From contig NZ_CANMDB010000002.1 of the NCBI RefSeq assembly GCF_947496515.1, positions 496,001 through 560,000 on the forward strand: a stretch of DNA of 64,000 nucleotides, given 5' to 3'. The notes under the pieces are model-generated. The model saw only the letters and a program-made list of their open reading frames with translations, was not told the origin of the DNA and made no database searches. Positions 16,018 through 24,419 of the stretch are shown here, piece after piece (the stretch's first letter is position 1; each line of letters begins with the position of its first letter). The translations under genes were made by a program, and so were the position numbers. The stretch comes from an uncultured Roseobacter sp. (GTDB lineage Bacteria > Pseudomonadota > Alphaproteobacteria > Rhodobacterales > Rhodobacteraceae).

Positions 16018-18752
16018 ACAAGCAGTTTGACCACGCCGCCGCGCTGTCGTTCCGCTTGAACGATACCACCGTCTCGGCCGCGCCCTATCCCGGCCAGCGG
16101 CTCTCTGATCTGCTGCGCGAGGGCCTCGGCTCGCGCGACGTCAAAGTCGGCTGCGATGCCGGTGACTGCGGCGCCTGCACGGTACTCCTTGATGGCGACC
16201 CCGTCTGCGCGTGCCTGACGCCAGCGCATCAGGTGCAGGGCCGGAGGGTGGAAACGCTTGCCGGTCTTTACGAAAGCGACGCGCAGGCACAGGCCTTGGC
16301 CCAACGCTTCCTGGATCATGGTGCTGCGCAATGCGGCATCTGTACGCCCGGCATGATCGTCTCCGCCGTGGCCTTGCTGCGCCGCGATCCGTCACCGGCT
16401 GACGACGACGTCAAGACCGCTCTGGGCGGTGTGCTCTGCCGCTGTACCGGATACCGCAAGATCATCGATGCGGTGATCAATGCACCGGGGACGGCTCAGA
16501 GTGGCGACGGCACAGTCGGCAGCTCCGTCCCCCATCTCGATGGCATGCCCAAGGTCACAGGCGCCATGGCTTACGGCGATGACATCGCACCGCAGGGTTG
16601 TCTTGAGATCCTGGTGATCCGGTCGCCCTTCGCCCGCGCGTCCTTTGTTCTGGGAGACATGGACAGCCTCACGGACCAACCGGGTGTCGCTGCGGTTCTG
16701 ACGGCGGCTGACATCCCCGGCCAGAACGCCTTTGGTGTGATCCCGCAGTTCATAGACCAGCCCGTCTTTGCCGAAGGCAAGGTGCGTTTTCGCGGGGAAG
16801 CCGTGGCGGCCATCGTGGCGGAGCCTGCGTTTCTGGCGGCGTTCGATCCGAAGCGGTTTCCCGTGACCTGGACCGAGCTGCCCGCGTCGTCGGATGTCAC
16901 CGCCGCACAGCAGGAAGGCGCGCCCGAGCTTCACCCGGGACGCACGCACAACGTGATGTGCGGTGGTTTCGTCAGCCGCGGCGATCCGCAGACAACGCTG
17001 GCACGGGCCGCGGTCACCGTCGAAGGCCGTTTTCAGAGCGGCTTTGTGGAGCATGGCTATATCGAGCCCGAAGCAGGCTTTGCCGAAATGACAGGGGGGC
17101 GTCTGGTGCTGCATGCCTGCACCCAGGCGCCCGTCATGGACCTGGAGGGGTTGGCGGGCATCCTCGCCATGGACCGCTCCGAGATCCGGGTCGTTCCCAC
17201 GGCGGTCGGCGGCGGCTTTGGCTCCAAGCTGGATCTGACGGTGCAACCCTACCTCGCGCTCGGCGCGCTCAAGACGGGTCGACCGGTGCGCATGCGCTAT
17301 TCGCGCACGGAATCGATGCAAAGCTCCACCAAGCGCCACCCCTCCGACATCACGCTGAGGATCGGCGCCGATGCGCAGGGGCGGATCTGTGGTTTCGACT
17401 TCCACGGCACCTTCGACACCGGCGCCTACGCCAGCTGGGGACCGACCGTTGCCAACCGGGTGCCGGTGCATGCGTCCGGGCCCTACAAGGTGGCGGACTA
17501 CCGGGCGGCATCCAAAGGCGTGCATACAAACAACCCGCCCGCGGGCGCCTTTCGCGGCTTTGGCGTGCCGCAATCAGCCATCGCACAGGAGAGCCTGTTT
17601 GACGAACTGGCGGAGAAACTGGGCATGGACGCGCTGGAATTCCGCATCCTCAACGCGCTGGAGAATGGCGCGCCCACGGTCTGCGGTCAGGTCTTCGATC
17701 AGGGGGTGGGGATCAAACCCTGCCTTGAGGCCCTGCGCCCCGCCTGGGCGGCAGAGCGGGCGGCTGCTGCGGCCTTCAACGACAGCAACGGGGTGCGCAG
17801 GCGGGGCGTCGGCGTGGCGGGTGGCTGGTACGGCTGCGGCAATACCTCGCTGCCCAATCCCTCGACCATCAAGTCCGGCATCCGCGCCGACGGCACCATC
17901 GTGCTGCATCAGGGTGCGGTGGACATCGGGCAAGGATCGAACACCGTGATCACCCAGATCTTTGCCGAGGCACTCGGCGTGCCGGTGGGCGCGATCACGC
18001 GGGTCGGCGGCGATACAGATGTCACCCCGGACGCGGGCAAGACCTCCGCCTCGCGCCAGACCTATGTGTCGGGCAATGCCGCGCGGCTCTCGGGGGAAGC
18101 ACTCCGAGCACAGATCCTGGAGAAGATCAACGTCGGCATCGACGCCCGCCTGACAATCGACGGGCCTGAGATCACCGCTGAGGATAGCGCCGGGCTCCAC
18201 ACGCTGAGCCTCGCGGGCCTCGCCGCGGATGAAGACGGTTTCGTGCTGCACGCCTGCGAAAGCTACGACCCCCCAACCAAACCGCTCGACGCGCAAGGTC
18301 AGGGCGCGCCCTACGCGCAGTTCGGCTACGCCGCGCATCTGGCGGTGGTGGAGGTCGATACCGCCATGGGCACGGTCACGCCCGTGAAATTCGTGGCCGC
18401 CCATGACGTGGGCAAAGCCATCAACCCCATGCTCGTCGAAGGGCAGGTGCACGGCGGCATCGCCCAGGGCCTCGGCATGGCGCTGATGGAGGAATACTTG
18501 CCCGGGCGGACCGAGAACCTGCACGACTACCTGATCCCCACCATCGGGGACATTCCGCCGATCGAGACGATCATCATAGAGGAGCCCGACGCCCACGGAC
18601 CGCACGGCGCCAAGGGTCTGGGCGAGCATGTGCTGATCCCGACGGCTCCCGCGCTGCTCAACGCCATCAAGGCAGCGACCGGCGTGCGCCACCGCCAAGT
18701 GCCCGCAACCCCTGCCCGGGTGCGCACCGAAATTCTGAAGGCGCAGCCGTGA
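16014..18752 (+). CDS. Fused [2Fe-2S]/molybdopterin subunit of molybdenum hydroxylase (nicotinate dehydrogenase-like)
   Basis: The protein has 912 residues combining two normally separate subunits. Residues 1 to about 155 are the CoxS-type iron-sulfur protein with cluster motifs CDAGDCGAC (C47, C52, C55), a further Cys near 65, CGIC (C107, C110) and CRC (C142, C144). The rest is the xanthine-dehydrogenase-family Mo subunit with GGGFGSK, AFRGFG, IGQGSNT and the C-terminal GAKGLGEH, whose Glu is the usual catalytic base. It probably hydroxylates an N-heteroaromatic ring (nicotinate to 6-hydroxynicotinate, by context), using water as oxygen donor and passing electrons to the FAD subunit encoded upstream. 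The XDH form with FAD fused is not seen here. Confidence 0.88.
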   Translation: MNKQFDHAAALSFRLNDTTVSAAPYPGQRLSDLLREGLGSRDVKVGCDAGDCGACTVLLDGDPVCACLTPAHQVQGRRVETLAGLYESDAQAQALAQRFLDHGAAQCGICTPGMIVSAVALLRRDPSPADDDVKTALGGVLCRCTGYRKIIDAVINAPGTAQSGDGTVGSSVPHLDGMPKVTGAMAYGDDIAPQGCLEILVIRSPFARASFVLGDMDSLTDQPGVAAVLTAADIPGQNAFGVIPQFIDQPVFAEGKVRFRGEAVAAIVAEPAFLAAFDPKRFPVTWTELPASSDVTAAQQEGAPELHPGRTHNVMCGGFVSRGDPQTTLARAAVTVEGRFQSGFVEHGYIEPEAGFAEMTGGRLVLHACTQAPVMDLEGLAGILAMDRSEIRVVPTAVGGGFGSKLDLTVQPYLALGALKTGRPVRMRYSRTESMQSSTKRHPSDITLRIGADAQGRICGFDFHGTFDTGAYASWGPTVANRVPVHASGPYKVADYRAASKGVHTNNPPAGAFRGFGVPQSAIAQESLFDELAEKLGMDALEFRILNALENGAPTVCGQVFDQGVGIKPCLEALRPAWAAERAAAAAFNDSNGVRRRGVGVAGGWYGCGNTSLPNPSTIKSGIRADGTIVLHQGAVDIGQGSNTVITQIFAEALGVPVGAITRVGGDTDVTPDAGKTSASRQTYVSGNAARLSGEALRAQILEKINVGIDARLTIDGPEITAEDSAGLHTLSLAGLAADEDGFVLHACESYDPPTKPLDAQGQGAPYAQFGYAAHLAVVEVDTAMGTVTPVKFVAAHDVGKAINPMLVEGQVHGGIAQGLGMALMEEYLPGRTENLHDYLIPTIGDIPPIETIIIEEPDAHGPHGAKGLGEHVLIPTAPALLNAIKAATGVRHRQVPATPARVRTEILKAQP

Positions 18753-20236
18753 AAGACGACATCAAACCCGAAAAGATCCGCTGCGACGCCTGCCCCGTCA
18801 TGTGCTACATCGCCGAGGGGAAATCAGGGGCCTGTGACCGCTACGCCAATCACGCAGGGGAACTCATCCGGCTCGACCCGCTGACCATCATCGAAGGCGG
18901 GCAGCAGCAGGTCGTCCCCTTCCTGCCCGGCGGCGGGACCGACAATTGGGACGGCGACATCATCAAGGGCAGCCGCCCCTTCGTGACCGCGGTGGGGGCC
19001 GGTACCACCTATCCGGACTATAAACCCGCCCCCTTTATCGTCAGCCAGGACATCGACGGCGTGGATATGGTGACGGTCGTGACCGAAGGGATCTTCAGCT
19101 ACTGCGGCGTCAAGGTAAAGATCGACACGGACCGGCACATCGGCCACGAACGCGACGTGGTCCGCGTGGAGGGTGAGCCCATCGGCCACGTCATGACGTC
19201 TGAGTACGGCTCCAAGATGCTGTCGCTGGGCGGGGTCGAACATCTGACCGGCGGGTCCAAGAAAGAGGGTCGCGTCACCTGCGACGCGCTCATGCGGCTC
19301 TGCAACCGGGAGCCTGTCACCATGGTGATCGGCGAAGAGGACGCGCACCCGACCGAAGTGGTTTTGGAAGCAGGCAAACCGCCCATCATCAACGGCGTGA
19401 CCGAGCGGCTGATGCGCGTGGGCTGCGGCTCCGCCACCATCGGGATGTTTCCCAAGAAATGGCTGGGCCACGCGGATGAGGTGGTCGTGGTCGATGACCA
19501 TATCACTGGTGTCCTGTCGGAACATGAGACCGGCAAGCAGCTCGATGTCCCCCCCACGGGTATCAAGATCATCGGGCGACGCTCGACGCCAGGGCGCTAT
19601 TTTCAGGTGGCTAACCCCGGCACCGGCTGGGGCGGCACGGATATCGAGGATCCGCTGACCATTCTGGGACCCTTCAACCCAAAGATCGCGTGGGAAGGTC
19701 TGCGCCTGCTGATGGTCTCCACCACCGGCGAGCAATACGCCTATTTCGAGCTGGACACGGATCTCACGCCCCAGCCGCACCCCGTGCCGGAGGCATTGCG
19801 CGCCTCGGCTGATCTGATCGCCGAGAACTGCGAGCCGTCGGTCTGTTCGGTGCTCTTCATGGCGGGGGCGGGCGGCAGCTTGCGGGCGGGCGTGACGGAA
19901 AACCCCGTGCGGCTCACCCGGTCGGTCAAGGACAGCCTGACCCATGTCTCCTGCGGTGGGGCGGATGCCTATGTCTGGCCCGGCGGCGGCATCACCGTCA
20001 TGGTCGATGTGCTGGACATGCCCACGCAATCCTTTGGCTACGTGCCCACGCCTGCGCTGGTCGCCCCCATCGAATTCACCCTGCGCGCCAGCGACTACCG
20101 GACGCTGGGCGGGCATGTGGATCAGATCAAGTCGGTGGATCAGATCAATCAGGCCGAAGCGCGCAAGGTCGCGCGCAACGAGCGCGATCACGATCCGGTG
20201 GCGCAGGGCAATTTCCGCTGGGCCCGGAAACCGTGA
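18749..20236 (+). CDS. hnr: 6-hydroxynicotinate reductase homologue
   Basis: The protein has 495 residues. The N-terminus has cysteines C12, C15, C19 and C29 (CDACPVMC then AC), consistent with an iron-sulfur cluster. The remainder contains glycine-rich stretches and shows no transmembrane segments. The family is known from Hnr of Eubacterium barkeri, which reduces 6-hydroxynicotinate to 1,4,5,6-tetrahydro-6-oxonicotinate with reduced ferredoxin. The identification rests on my recall of the family and on its place between a molybdenum hydroxylase and an enamidase, which are the flanking steps of that pathway. Starts with an ATGA overlap and ends with a GTGA overlap. Confidence 0.72.
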   Translation: MKDDIKPEKIRCDACPVMCYIAEGKSGACDRYANHAGELIRLDPLTIIEGGQQQVVPFLPGGGTDNWDGDIIKGSRPFVTAVGAGTTYPDYKPAPFIVSQDIDGVDMVTVVTEGIFSYCGVKVKIDTDRHIGHERDVVRVEGEPIGHVMTSEYGSKMLSLGGVEHLTGGSKKEGRVTCDALMRLCNREPVTMVIGEEDAHPTEVVLEAGKPPIINGVTERLMRVGCGSATIGMFPKKWLGHADEVVVVDDHITGVLSEHETGKQLDVPPTGIKIIGRRSTPGRYFQVANPGTGWGGTDIEDPLTILGPFNPKIAWEGLRLLMVSTTGEQYAYFELDTDLTPQPHPVPEALRASADLIAENCEPSVCSVLFMAGAGGSLRAGVTENPVRLTRSVKDSLTHVSCGGADAYVWPGGGITVMVDVLDMPTQSFGYVPTPALVAPIEFTLRASDYRTLGGHVDQIKSVDQINQAEARKVARNERDHDPVAQGNFRWARKP

Positions 20237-21102
20237 ACCACACGGGCCCCACCGCGAATATACTGCCCTGCGGGCAGCGGCTGCACCTGCAGCACGGGCC
20301 CATTGATTTGGTGATCGGCGCCGATGGCCAGCGGCAACGCGCCTTTGAGGCCGCCGTGGCCCGGTTTTCAACCGTGCTGGCCGAGCTGGTCGAAGAGCTG
20401 CCCGCGCTCCGCACCCCGCTCGGCGCGCGCACGCCGCGACCCACTGGGGAGGTCGCGCGCCGGATGCACGCCGCCGCCCTGCCCTTCCGGCCCTCGGGGT
20501 TCCTGACCCGCATGGCCGCGGTGGCGGGCGCGGTCGCGGATGAGATCCTGGCCGCCATGTGTGCGGCAGCGGTGCTCGAGCGTGCCTATGTGAACAACGG
20601 CGGGGACATCGCCTTGCATCTGACCGGTGCCGCCACCTTCACCACGGCGATGACCGATCACCGCGGCCAGATGCTGGGCCGGATCACCCTGACGGCCCGC
20701 GACGGTGTCGGCGGGATCGCCACCAGCGGCCGCCACGGGCGCAGCCACTCCTTGGGCATCGCCGACAGCGTGACCGTGCTGGCCCGGACCGCCGCGACCG
20801 CCGATGTGGCCGCGACCCTCGTTGCCAATGCGGTCGATCTGCCCGGGCACCCCGCCATCACCCGCCGCGCCGCCTCCGCTCTGGACGAAAACGCTGACCT
20901 CGGTGACCGGCCTGTCGTCACAGGCTGCGGCGCGCTTGCGGCACCCGACTGCCACTGCGCCCTCGCCCGCGGCAAGGACCGTGCCGCGGGTTTCACCAAA
21001 GCCCCCCTGATCCACAGCGCGGCACTGTTTCTTCAGGAGCACGCCTGTGTCACTGATCACAACGCCTTCGCGCTGCACCACCCCGAGGATGCCTATGCCT
21101 GA
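20233..21102 (+). CDS. UPF0280 family protein (ApbE-like fold)
   Basis: The protein has 289 residues. The GTG start overlaps the reductase stop (GTGA). The blocks VNNGGDIALHL and GGIATSGRHGRSHSLGIADSVTVLA parallel the conserved core of ApbE FAD:protein FMN transferases, to which UPF0280 is distantly related; the histidine/proline HxxDPRTG block of true ApbE is replaced. The function of UPF0280 is not established. Its fixed place behind the reductase suggests a maturation role, for example flavin attachment or cofactor delivery, but this is inference. No signal peptide is present, unlike periplasmic ApbE. Confidence 0.75.
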   Translation: MNHTGPTANILPCGQRLHLQHGPIDLVIGADGQRQRAFEAAVARFSTVLAELVEELPALRTPLGARTPRPTGEVARRMHAAALPFRPSGFLTRMAAVAGAVADEILAAMCAAAVLERAYVNNGGDIALHLTGAATFTTAMTDHRGQMLGRITLTARDGVGGIATSGRHGRSHSLGIADSVTVLARTAATADVAATLVANAVDLPGHPAITRRAASALDENADLGDRPVVTGCGALAAPDCHCALARGKDRAAGFTKAPLIHSAALFLQEHACVTDHNAFALHHPEDAYA

Positions 21103-21676
21103 GCCAACGATCCGAAAAACCGCCTATTCCGTGGAAGAGATCTTTCACGAAGGCGGTCCTGCACCCGCCCAGAGCCTCAAACGCGCCTCCGGTATGGCGG
21201 TGATCGAGAACCCCTTTGCCGGGCGGTACGAGCCCGACATTGCGTGGTTCATGGAGGATCTCAAACCGCTCGGCCTGCAGATCGCGCAAAAGCTGGCGGA
21301 TCTGCTCGGCGGCGCGGCCAACGTCCAAGGCTACGGCAAGGGCGCGCTCGTGGGTGAGGCAGGAGAGCTTGAGCACGGCGCGCTCTGGCACGTGCCGGGC
21401 GGCTACGCCATGCGCGAACTGCTCGACAATTCCAACGCGATTGTGCCCTCCACCAAGAAGGTCTGCGGCCCGGGGGGGCGGCTCGACGTGCCCCTCACCC
21501 ATATCAACGCCTCCTACGTGCGCAGCCATTTCGACGCCATGGAAGTGGGGCTGAGCGACGCCCCCCGCGCCCGTGAAATGGCCCTCGTTCTGGTCATGAG
21601 CACCGGCGCACGCATCCACGACCGCGTCGGCGGGCTGGCGGCAAAGGACATCGTTGGAAAGGACGGGCTGAGATGA
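21095..21676 (+). CDS. DUF1185 (amino-acid-synthesis family) protein, copy 1
   Basis: The protein has 193 residues and belongs to Pfam AA_synth/DUF1185, small cytosolic proteins with a chorismate-mutase-like fold and unknown reaction. Family hallmarks are MAVIENPFAGRYEPD, YGKGALVGEAGELEHGA, VPSTKKV and DVPLTHINASYVRSHFDAMEV. The start at 21095 is chosen because GAGG lies seven bases upstream; it overlaps the UPF0280 gene by 8 bp. It is paralogous to the next gene. Their co-occurrence with ring reductase and enamidase genes suggests they act on the ring-opened or reduced intermediate. Confidence 0.85.
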   Translation: MPEPTIRKTAYSVEEIFHEGGPAPAQSLKRASGMAVIENPFAGRYEPDIAWFMEDLKPLGLQIAQKLADLLGGAANVQGYGKGALVGEAGELEHGALWHVPGGYAMRELLDNSNAIVPSTKKVCGPGGRLDVPLTHINASYVRSHFDAMEVGLSDAPRAREMALVLVMSTGARIHDRVGGLAAKDIVGKDGLR

Positions 21677-22257
21677 GTGCCAAGATCCGGAAAATCGCCG
21701 TCACCATCGAGGAAACCCACATCGAGATGGGCAAGCCGATCGACCCCGCCACCCGCAAGGCCGTCGCGGTGGCGGTCATCGAAAACCCCTTTGCGGGCAA
21801 CTATCAAGAGGATCTGTCAGACCTGATGGAGATTGGCGCAGAACTGGGCGCGCTGCTCGGCAAAAAATGCGTGGAGGCCCTGGGCATCTCCCCGGATCAG
21901 GCGGAAAGCTACGGCAAATCAGCGATGGTCGGCGAGAACGGCGAGCTGGAACACGCGGCTGCCATCCTCCACCCCAAGCTGGGCGCACCGCTGCGCGCCG
22001 AGGTTGAGCGGGGCGCGGCCCTCGTCCCCTCGTCGAAAAAGATAGGCAGCCCGGGTCAGGTACTCGACGTACCGCTGGGCCACAAGGACGCCGCCTACGT
22101 GCGCAGCCACTTTGACGGGATCGAGGTACAGCTGAACGACGCACCCCGCGCGGGCGAGATCATGGTGGCCGTCGCGGTGACGGACAGCGGCAGGCCCCTG
22201 CCCCGCGTCGGTGGTCTGACCCATGACGCAGCCGAAGGCAACGACGGGCTGAGGTAG
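21673..22257 (+). CDS. DUF1185 (amino-acid-synthesis family) protein, copy 2
   Basis: The protein has 194 residues and shares with the preceding gene the blocks VAVIENPFAGNYQED, YGKSAMVGENGELEHAA, VPSSKK and DVPLGHKDAAYVRSHFDGIEV. The ATGA overlap with copy 1 indicates equal co-translation, so the products may form a hetero-oligomer. Sequence divergence outside these blocks shows an old duplication, not a recent one. Function unknown. Confidence 0.85.
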   Translation: MSAKIRKIAVTIEETHIEMGKPIDPATRKAVAVAVIENPFAGNYQEDLSDLMEIGAELGALLGKKCVEALGISPDQAESYGKSAMVGENGELEHAAAILHPKLGAPLRAEVERGAALVPSSKKIGSPGQVLDVPLGHKDAAYVRSHFDGIEVQLNDAPRAGEIMVAVAVTDSGRPLPRVGGLTHDAAEGNDGLR

Positions 22258-22302
22258 GCTTTGGCCCTTGTTCACACGCCTGCCTTGGCGGTAGGAACGG
22301 CT

Positions 22303-22746
22303 ATGGATGCCTCGGACGCGGATGCGGCAAAACTCTCTGACTACCGGCTGGATGAACAGGTCGGCTATTTGCTGCGGCTTGCCAACCAGCGACACGCAAC
22401 GATTTTCCAGCGGCTGATCTCGGAGGAGCTGACCCCCACCCAGTTCTCGACCCTGATCCGCGTGGCAGAGCAGGGGCAGGTCTCGCAGAACCATCTGGGG
22501 CGGCTCGCGGCGATGGATGTGGCAACCACCAAGGGCGTGGTGGACAGGCTCAAGGCAAAAGGGCTGATCGTCGCGCACCCCGACCCCAACGACAAACGCC
22601 GCTCCAATATCTCGCTGTCAGCCAGCGGGGCCAGGATGGTCGACGTGCTCGTGCGGGACGGTCAGGACATCACGCAGGAGACGCTCAAACCCCTGACGCA
22701 GGCAGAGCGTAACCGGCTGCTGGAGCTGCTGCAGAAACTCAGCTGA
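22303..22746 (+). CDS. MarR-family regulator of the heteroaromatic cluster
   Basis: The protein has 147 residues with the MarR winged-helix core: LTPTQFSTLIRVAEQG, the recognition helix region NHLGRLAAMDVATTKGVVDRLKAKGL, and the wing HPDPNDKRRSNISLS. The ATG at 22303 is chosen over a TTG at 22261 because GGAAC precedes it and the family alignment begins there. It is the last gene on the plus strand of the cluster, 45 bp after the second DUF1185 gene, and faces the enamidase gene tail to tail. It probably binds the shared TTCGTATRCAAA sites upstream of both transcription units. Confidence 0.88.
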   Translation: MDASDADAAKLSDYRLDEQVGYLLRLANQRHATIFQRLISEELTPTQFSTLIRVAEQGQVSQNHLGRLAAMDVATTKGVVDRLKAKGLIVAHPDPNDKRRSNISLSASGARMVDVLVRDGQDITQETLKPLTQAERNRLLELLQKLS

Positions 22747-22767
22747 CGCGGTGACACGGGCGACGGC

Positions 22768-23931
22768 TCACGTGATCCGCTCGGGAAACCGGTTCGCGGG
22801 CGGCGTGTTGCGGGAGCGTTCGGTGCGCACGATCCCGTCGATGATCGTCATGCCGACACCCGGCAGATTACCCTGTGCCACGCTCTCCAGCATCGTCTTG
22901 CCGGGGGAGTGCTGCGCCTGATCCAGCAGCACGAAATCCGCACTATACCCCTTTTCGATCAGACCCACATCGAGACCACGCTGACGGGCGGTATTGCCGT
23001 TGCCAAAGCAAAAGGCCTGCTCCGCCGGAACATTGCCAAAGGCCGACAGCATCGCGATCATCCGCAGGATCCCCAAGGGCTGCACCCCCGATCCCGCCGG
23101 GCCATCCGTCCCGAGTATCACCTGATCGAGCTTACCGAGCTCCCGCGCGGTATTGACCGTCAGCACCGCCGCGCGCTCGTTGCCGTTGTGCACGATCTCA
23201 AAGGCCGACTGGCAGGTCTCGCACAGGCAGATGATCTGATCGTCCGGCAAGGCGGAATGCCCGCCGTTGATATGACCGATCACATCCGTCCCCGTCTCGA
23301 TCACCATATCCGCATCAATGAGCCCCGATCCGGGGATCGACGGACCGCCCGTATGGATCGTCGATTGCATCCCGTATTTGCGCGCCCAGCTGACCATCTG
23401 CCCTGCGGTCTTGCCGTCCTTGACGGTGCCCAGACCCACCTCACCCAGATACCTGACGCCCGCCCGCGCCATTTCGGCAAAGTCCTCCTCCACCATGCCC
23501 TGTTCGATCACCGGCGCACCTGCATGCACCTTGACCCCCGAGGGGCGAAAGTTCTCGTACCAGCGCTGCGCGGCAATCGACATCGCCTTGAGACCGACGA
23601 TGTCCTTGGGCCTGCCCGGCATATGCACCTCCCCGGCAGAGATCATCGTGGTGACCCCACCGTGCAAGGTGCTGTCGATCCAGTGCAACTGCTGCTGCCG
23701 GGGGGTGTAGTCACCGACCACGGGGTGCACATGGCTGTCGATCAACCCCGGTGCCAGCGTGACACCCTTGGCATCCACCTGCTCGGTTGCACCCTCACAA
23801 TCCAGATCCCGTTCGGCCCCCCAGTCATGGATGCGCCCGTCGATGGCCACGAGGCAATCCCCGTCAAAGATCGGATCCTCGAACTTGCCGGACAGGATCT
23901 GACCGATGTTGCGAATGACCAGCTTGCTCAT
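22768..23931 (-). CDS. ena: Enamidase (tetrahydro-6-oxonicotinate amidohydrolase) homologue
   Basis: The protein has 387 residues, an amidohydrolase-superfamily enzyme. Expected metal ligands are H67 and H69 (SHVHP), E164 (GEVGLGT), H193 (IHTGG), H220 (GHINGG) and D276 (GTDGPAG). From memory it agrees closely with Eubacterium barkeri enamidase in blocks such as DYTPRQ, LHGGVTTMISAG, PGRPKD, EVGLGT, TGGPSIPGS and the C-terminal SRNTPPA. That enzyme hydrolyses 1,4,5,6-tetrahydro-6-oxonicotinate to 2-formylglutarate plus ammonia. The ATG at 23931 is preceded by a GGGGG ribosome-binding site; a longer frame to 24069 is rejected. It is convergent with the MarR gene. Confidence 0.82.
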   Translation of the reverse strand: MSKLVIRNIGQILSGKFEDPIFDGDCLVAIDGRIHDWGAERDLDCEGATEQVDAKGVTLAPGLIDSHVHPVVGDYTPRQQQLHWIDSTLHGGVTTMISAGEVHMPGRPKDIVGLKAMSIAAQRWYENFRPSGVKVHAGAPVIEQGMVEEDFAEMARAGVRYLGEVGLGTVKDGKTAGQMVSWARKYGMQSTIHTGGPSIPGSGLIDADMVIETGTDVIGHINGGHSALPDDQIICLCETCQSAFEIVHNGNERAAVLTVNTARELGKLDQVILGTDGPAGSGVQPLGILRMIAMLSAFGNVPAEQAFCFGNGNTARQRGLDVGLIEKGYSADFVLLDQAQHSPGKTMLESVAQGNLPGVGMTIIDGIVRTERSRNTPPANRFPERIT

Positions 23932-23950
23932 GGTACGCCCCCAAAATTTG

Positions 23951-23962
23951 TTCGTATGCAAA
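23951..23962. promoter_or_regulatory. Candidate MarR operator upstream of the enamidase gene
   Basis: TTCGTATGCAAA differs at one base from the site at 15155-15166 and stands at the same distance from the start codon. The remainder of 23970-24279 holds no gene or motif that I can support. Confidence 0.55.
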
Positions 23963-24279
23963 TGTAAAAGCGCCCCACCTGTCAAGCTGGAATGGCGGGA
24001 TCCGCCACGAGCGGTAACGCTCGGATCGTCGGGCAACGCGTGCCGGCATCGCCCCGACCAAAACACCAACGGCAGATCCGTCGTCCCGCGGCGACCATGC
24101 TGACAACGACAGGGCGAAACCCGCTCGCCAGCGACGGCCTGCTACCAAGCGGGCAGCCACGTCCCCCGGACGCCAACCAGCCGCTCAACCGCACCGAATA
24201 GGACAGCATCTCCAAGGCCCTGGGCCCAGATCCCCCTTGAACACCTCACCGGGCGCTGCCACGGGACATAGCTGAACAC

Positions 24280-24355
24280 CCCGCTCTTTCATCTTGCCAG
24301 ATAAACTCCGGGGGACGGCCGCAGGCCGGGGGGCAGAGCCCCCAATAACCCCGGA
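24280..24355 (-). repeat. Dispersed 3' element, copy 1: 29-nt conserved block plus branched hairpin
   Basis: The 29-nt block at 24280-24308 (containing TCTTTCATCTTGCCAGATAA) differs at one base from the block at 29361-29389. Next to it lies a nested structure: an outer 7-bp stem (24307-24313 with 24349-24355) holding two inner hairpins, GGCC-GCA-GGCC at 24317-24327 and a G-run/C-run stem at about 24328-24343. Read on the minus strand it follows the stop of the metalloprotease gene, hairpin first and conserved tail second, as a terminator or 3'-UTR element would. Confidence 0.7.
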
Positions 24356-24419
24356 TCGCACTTCACTTACCGACAGCCGCCGCGCAAGACGACACCCCGG
24401 CAACAGGTGCCACGCCCCG

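Noticed and set aside
22768-23931. Dihydropyrimidinase/hydantoinase or dihydroorotase as the identity of the amidohydrolase
   Set aside because: The carboxylated-lysine motif of those enzymes is not seen; the blocks PGRPKD, EVGLGT and SRNTPPA fit enamidase better.
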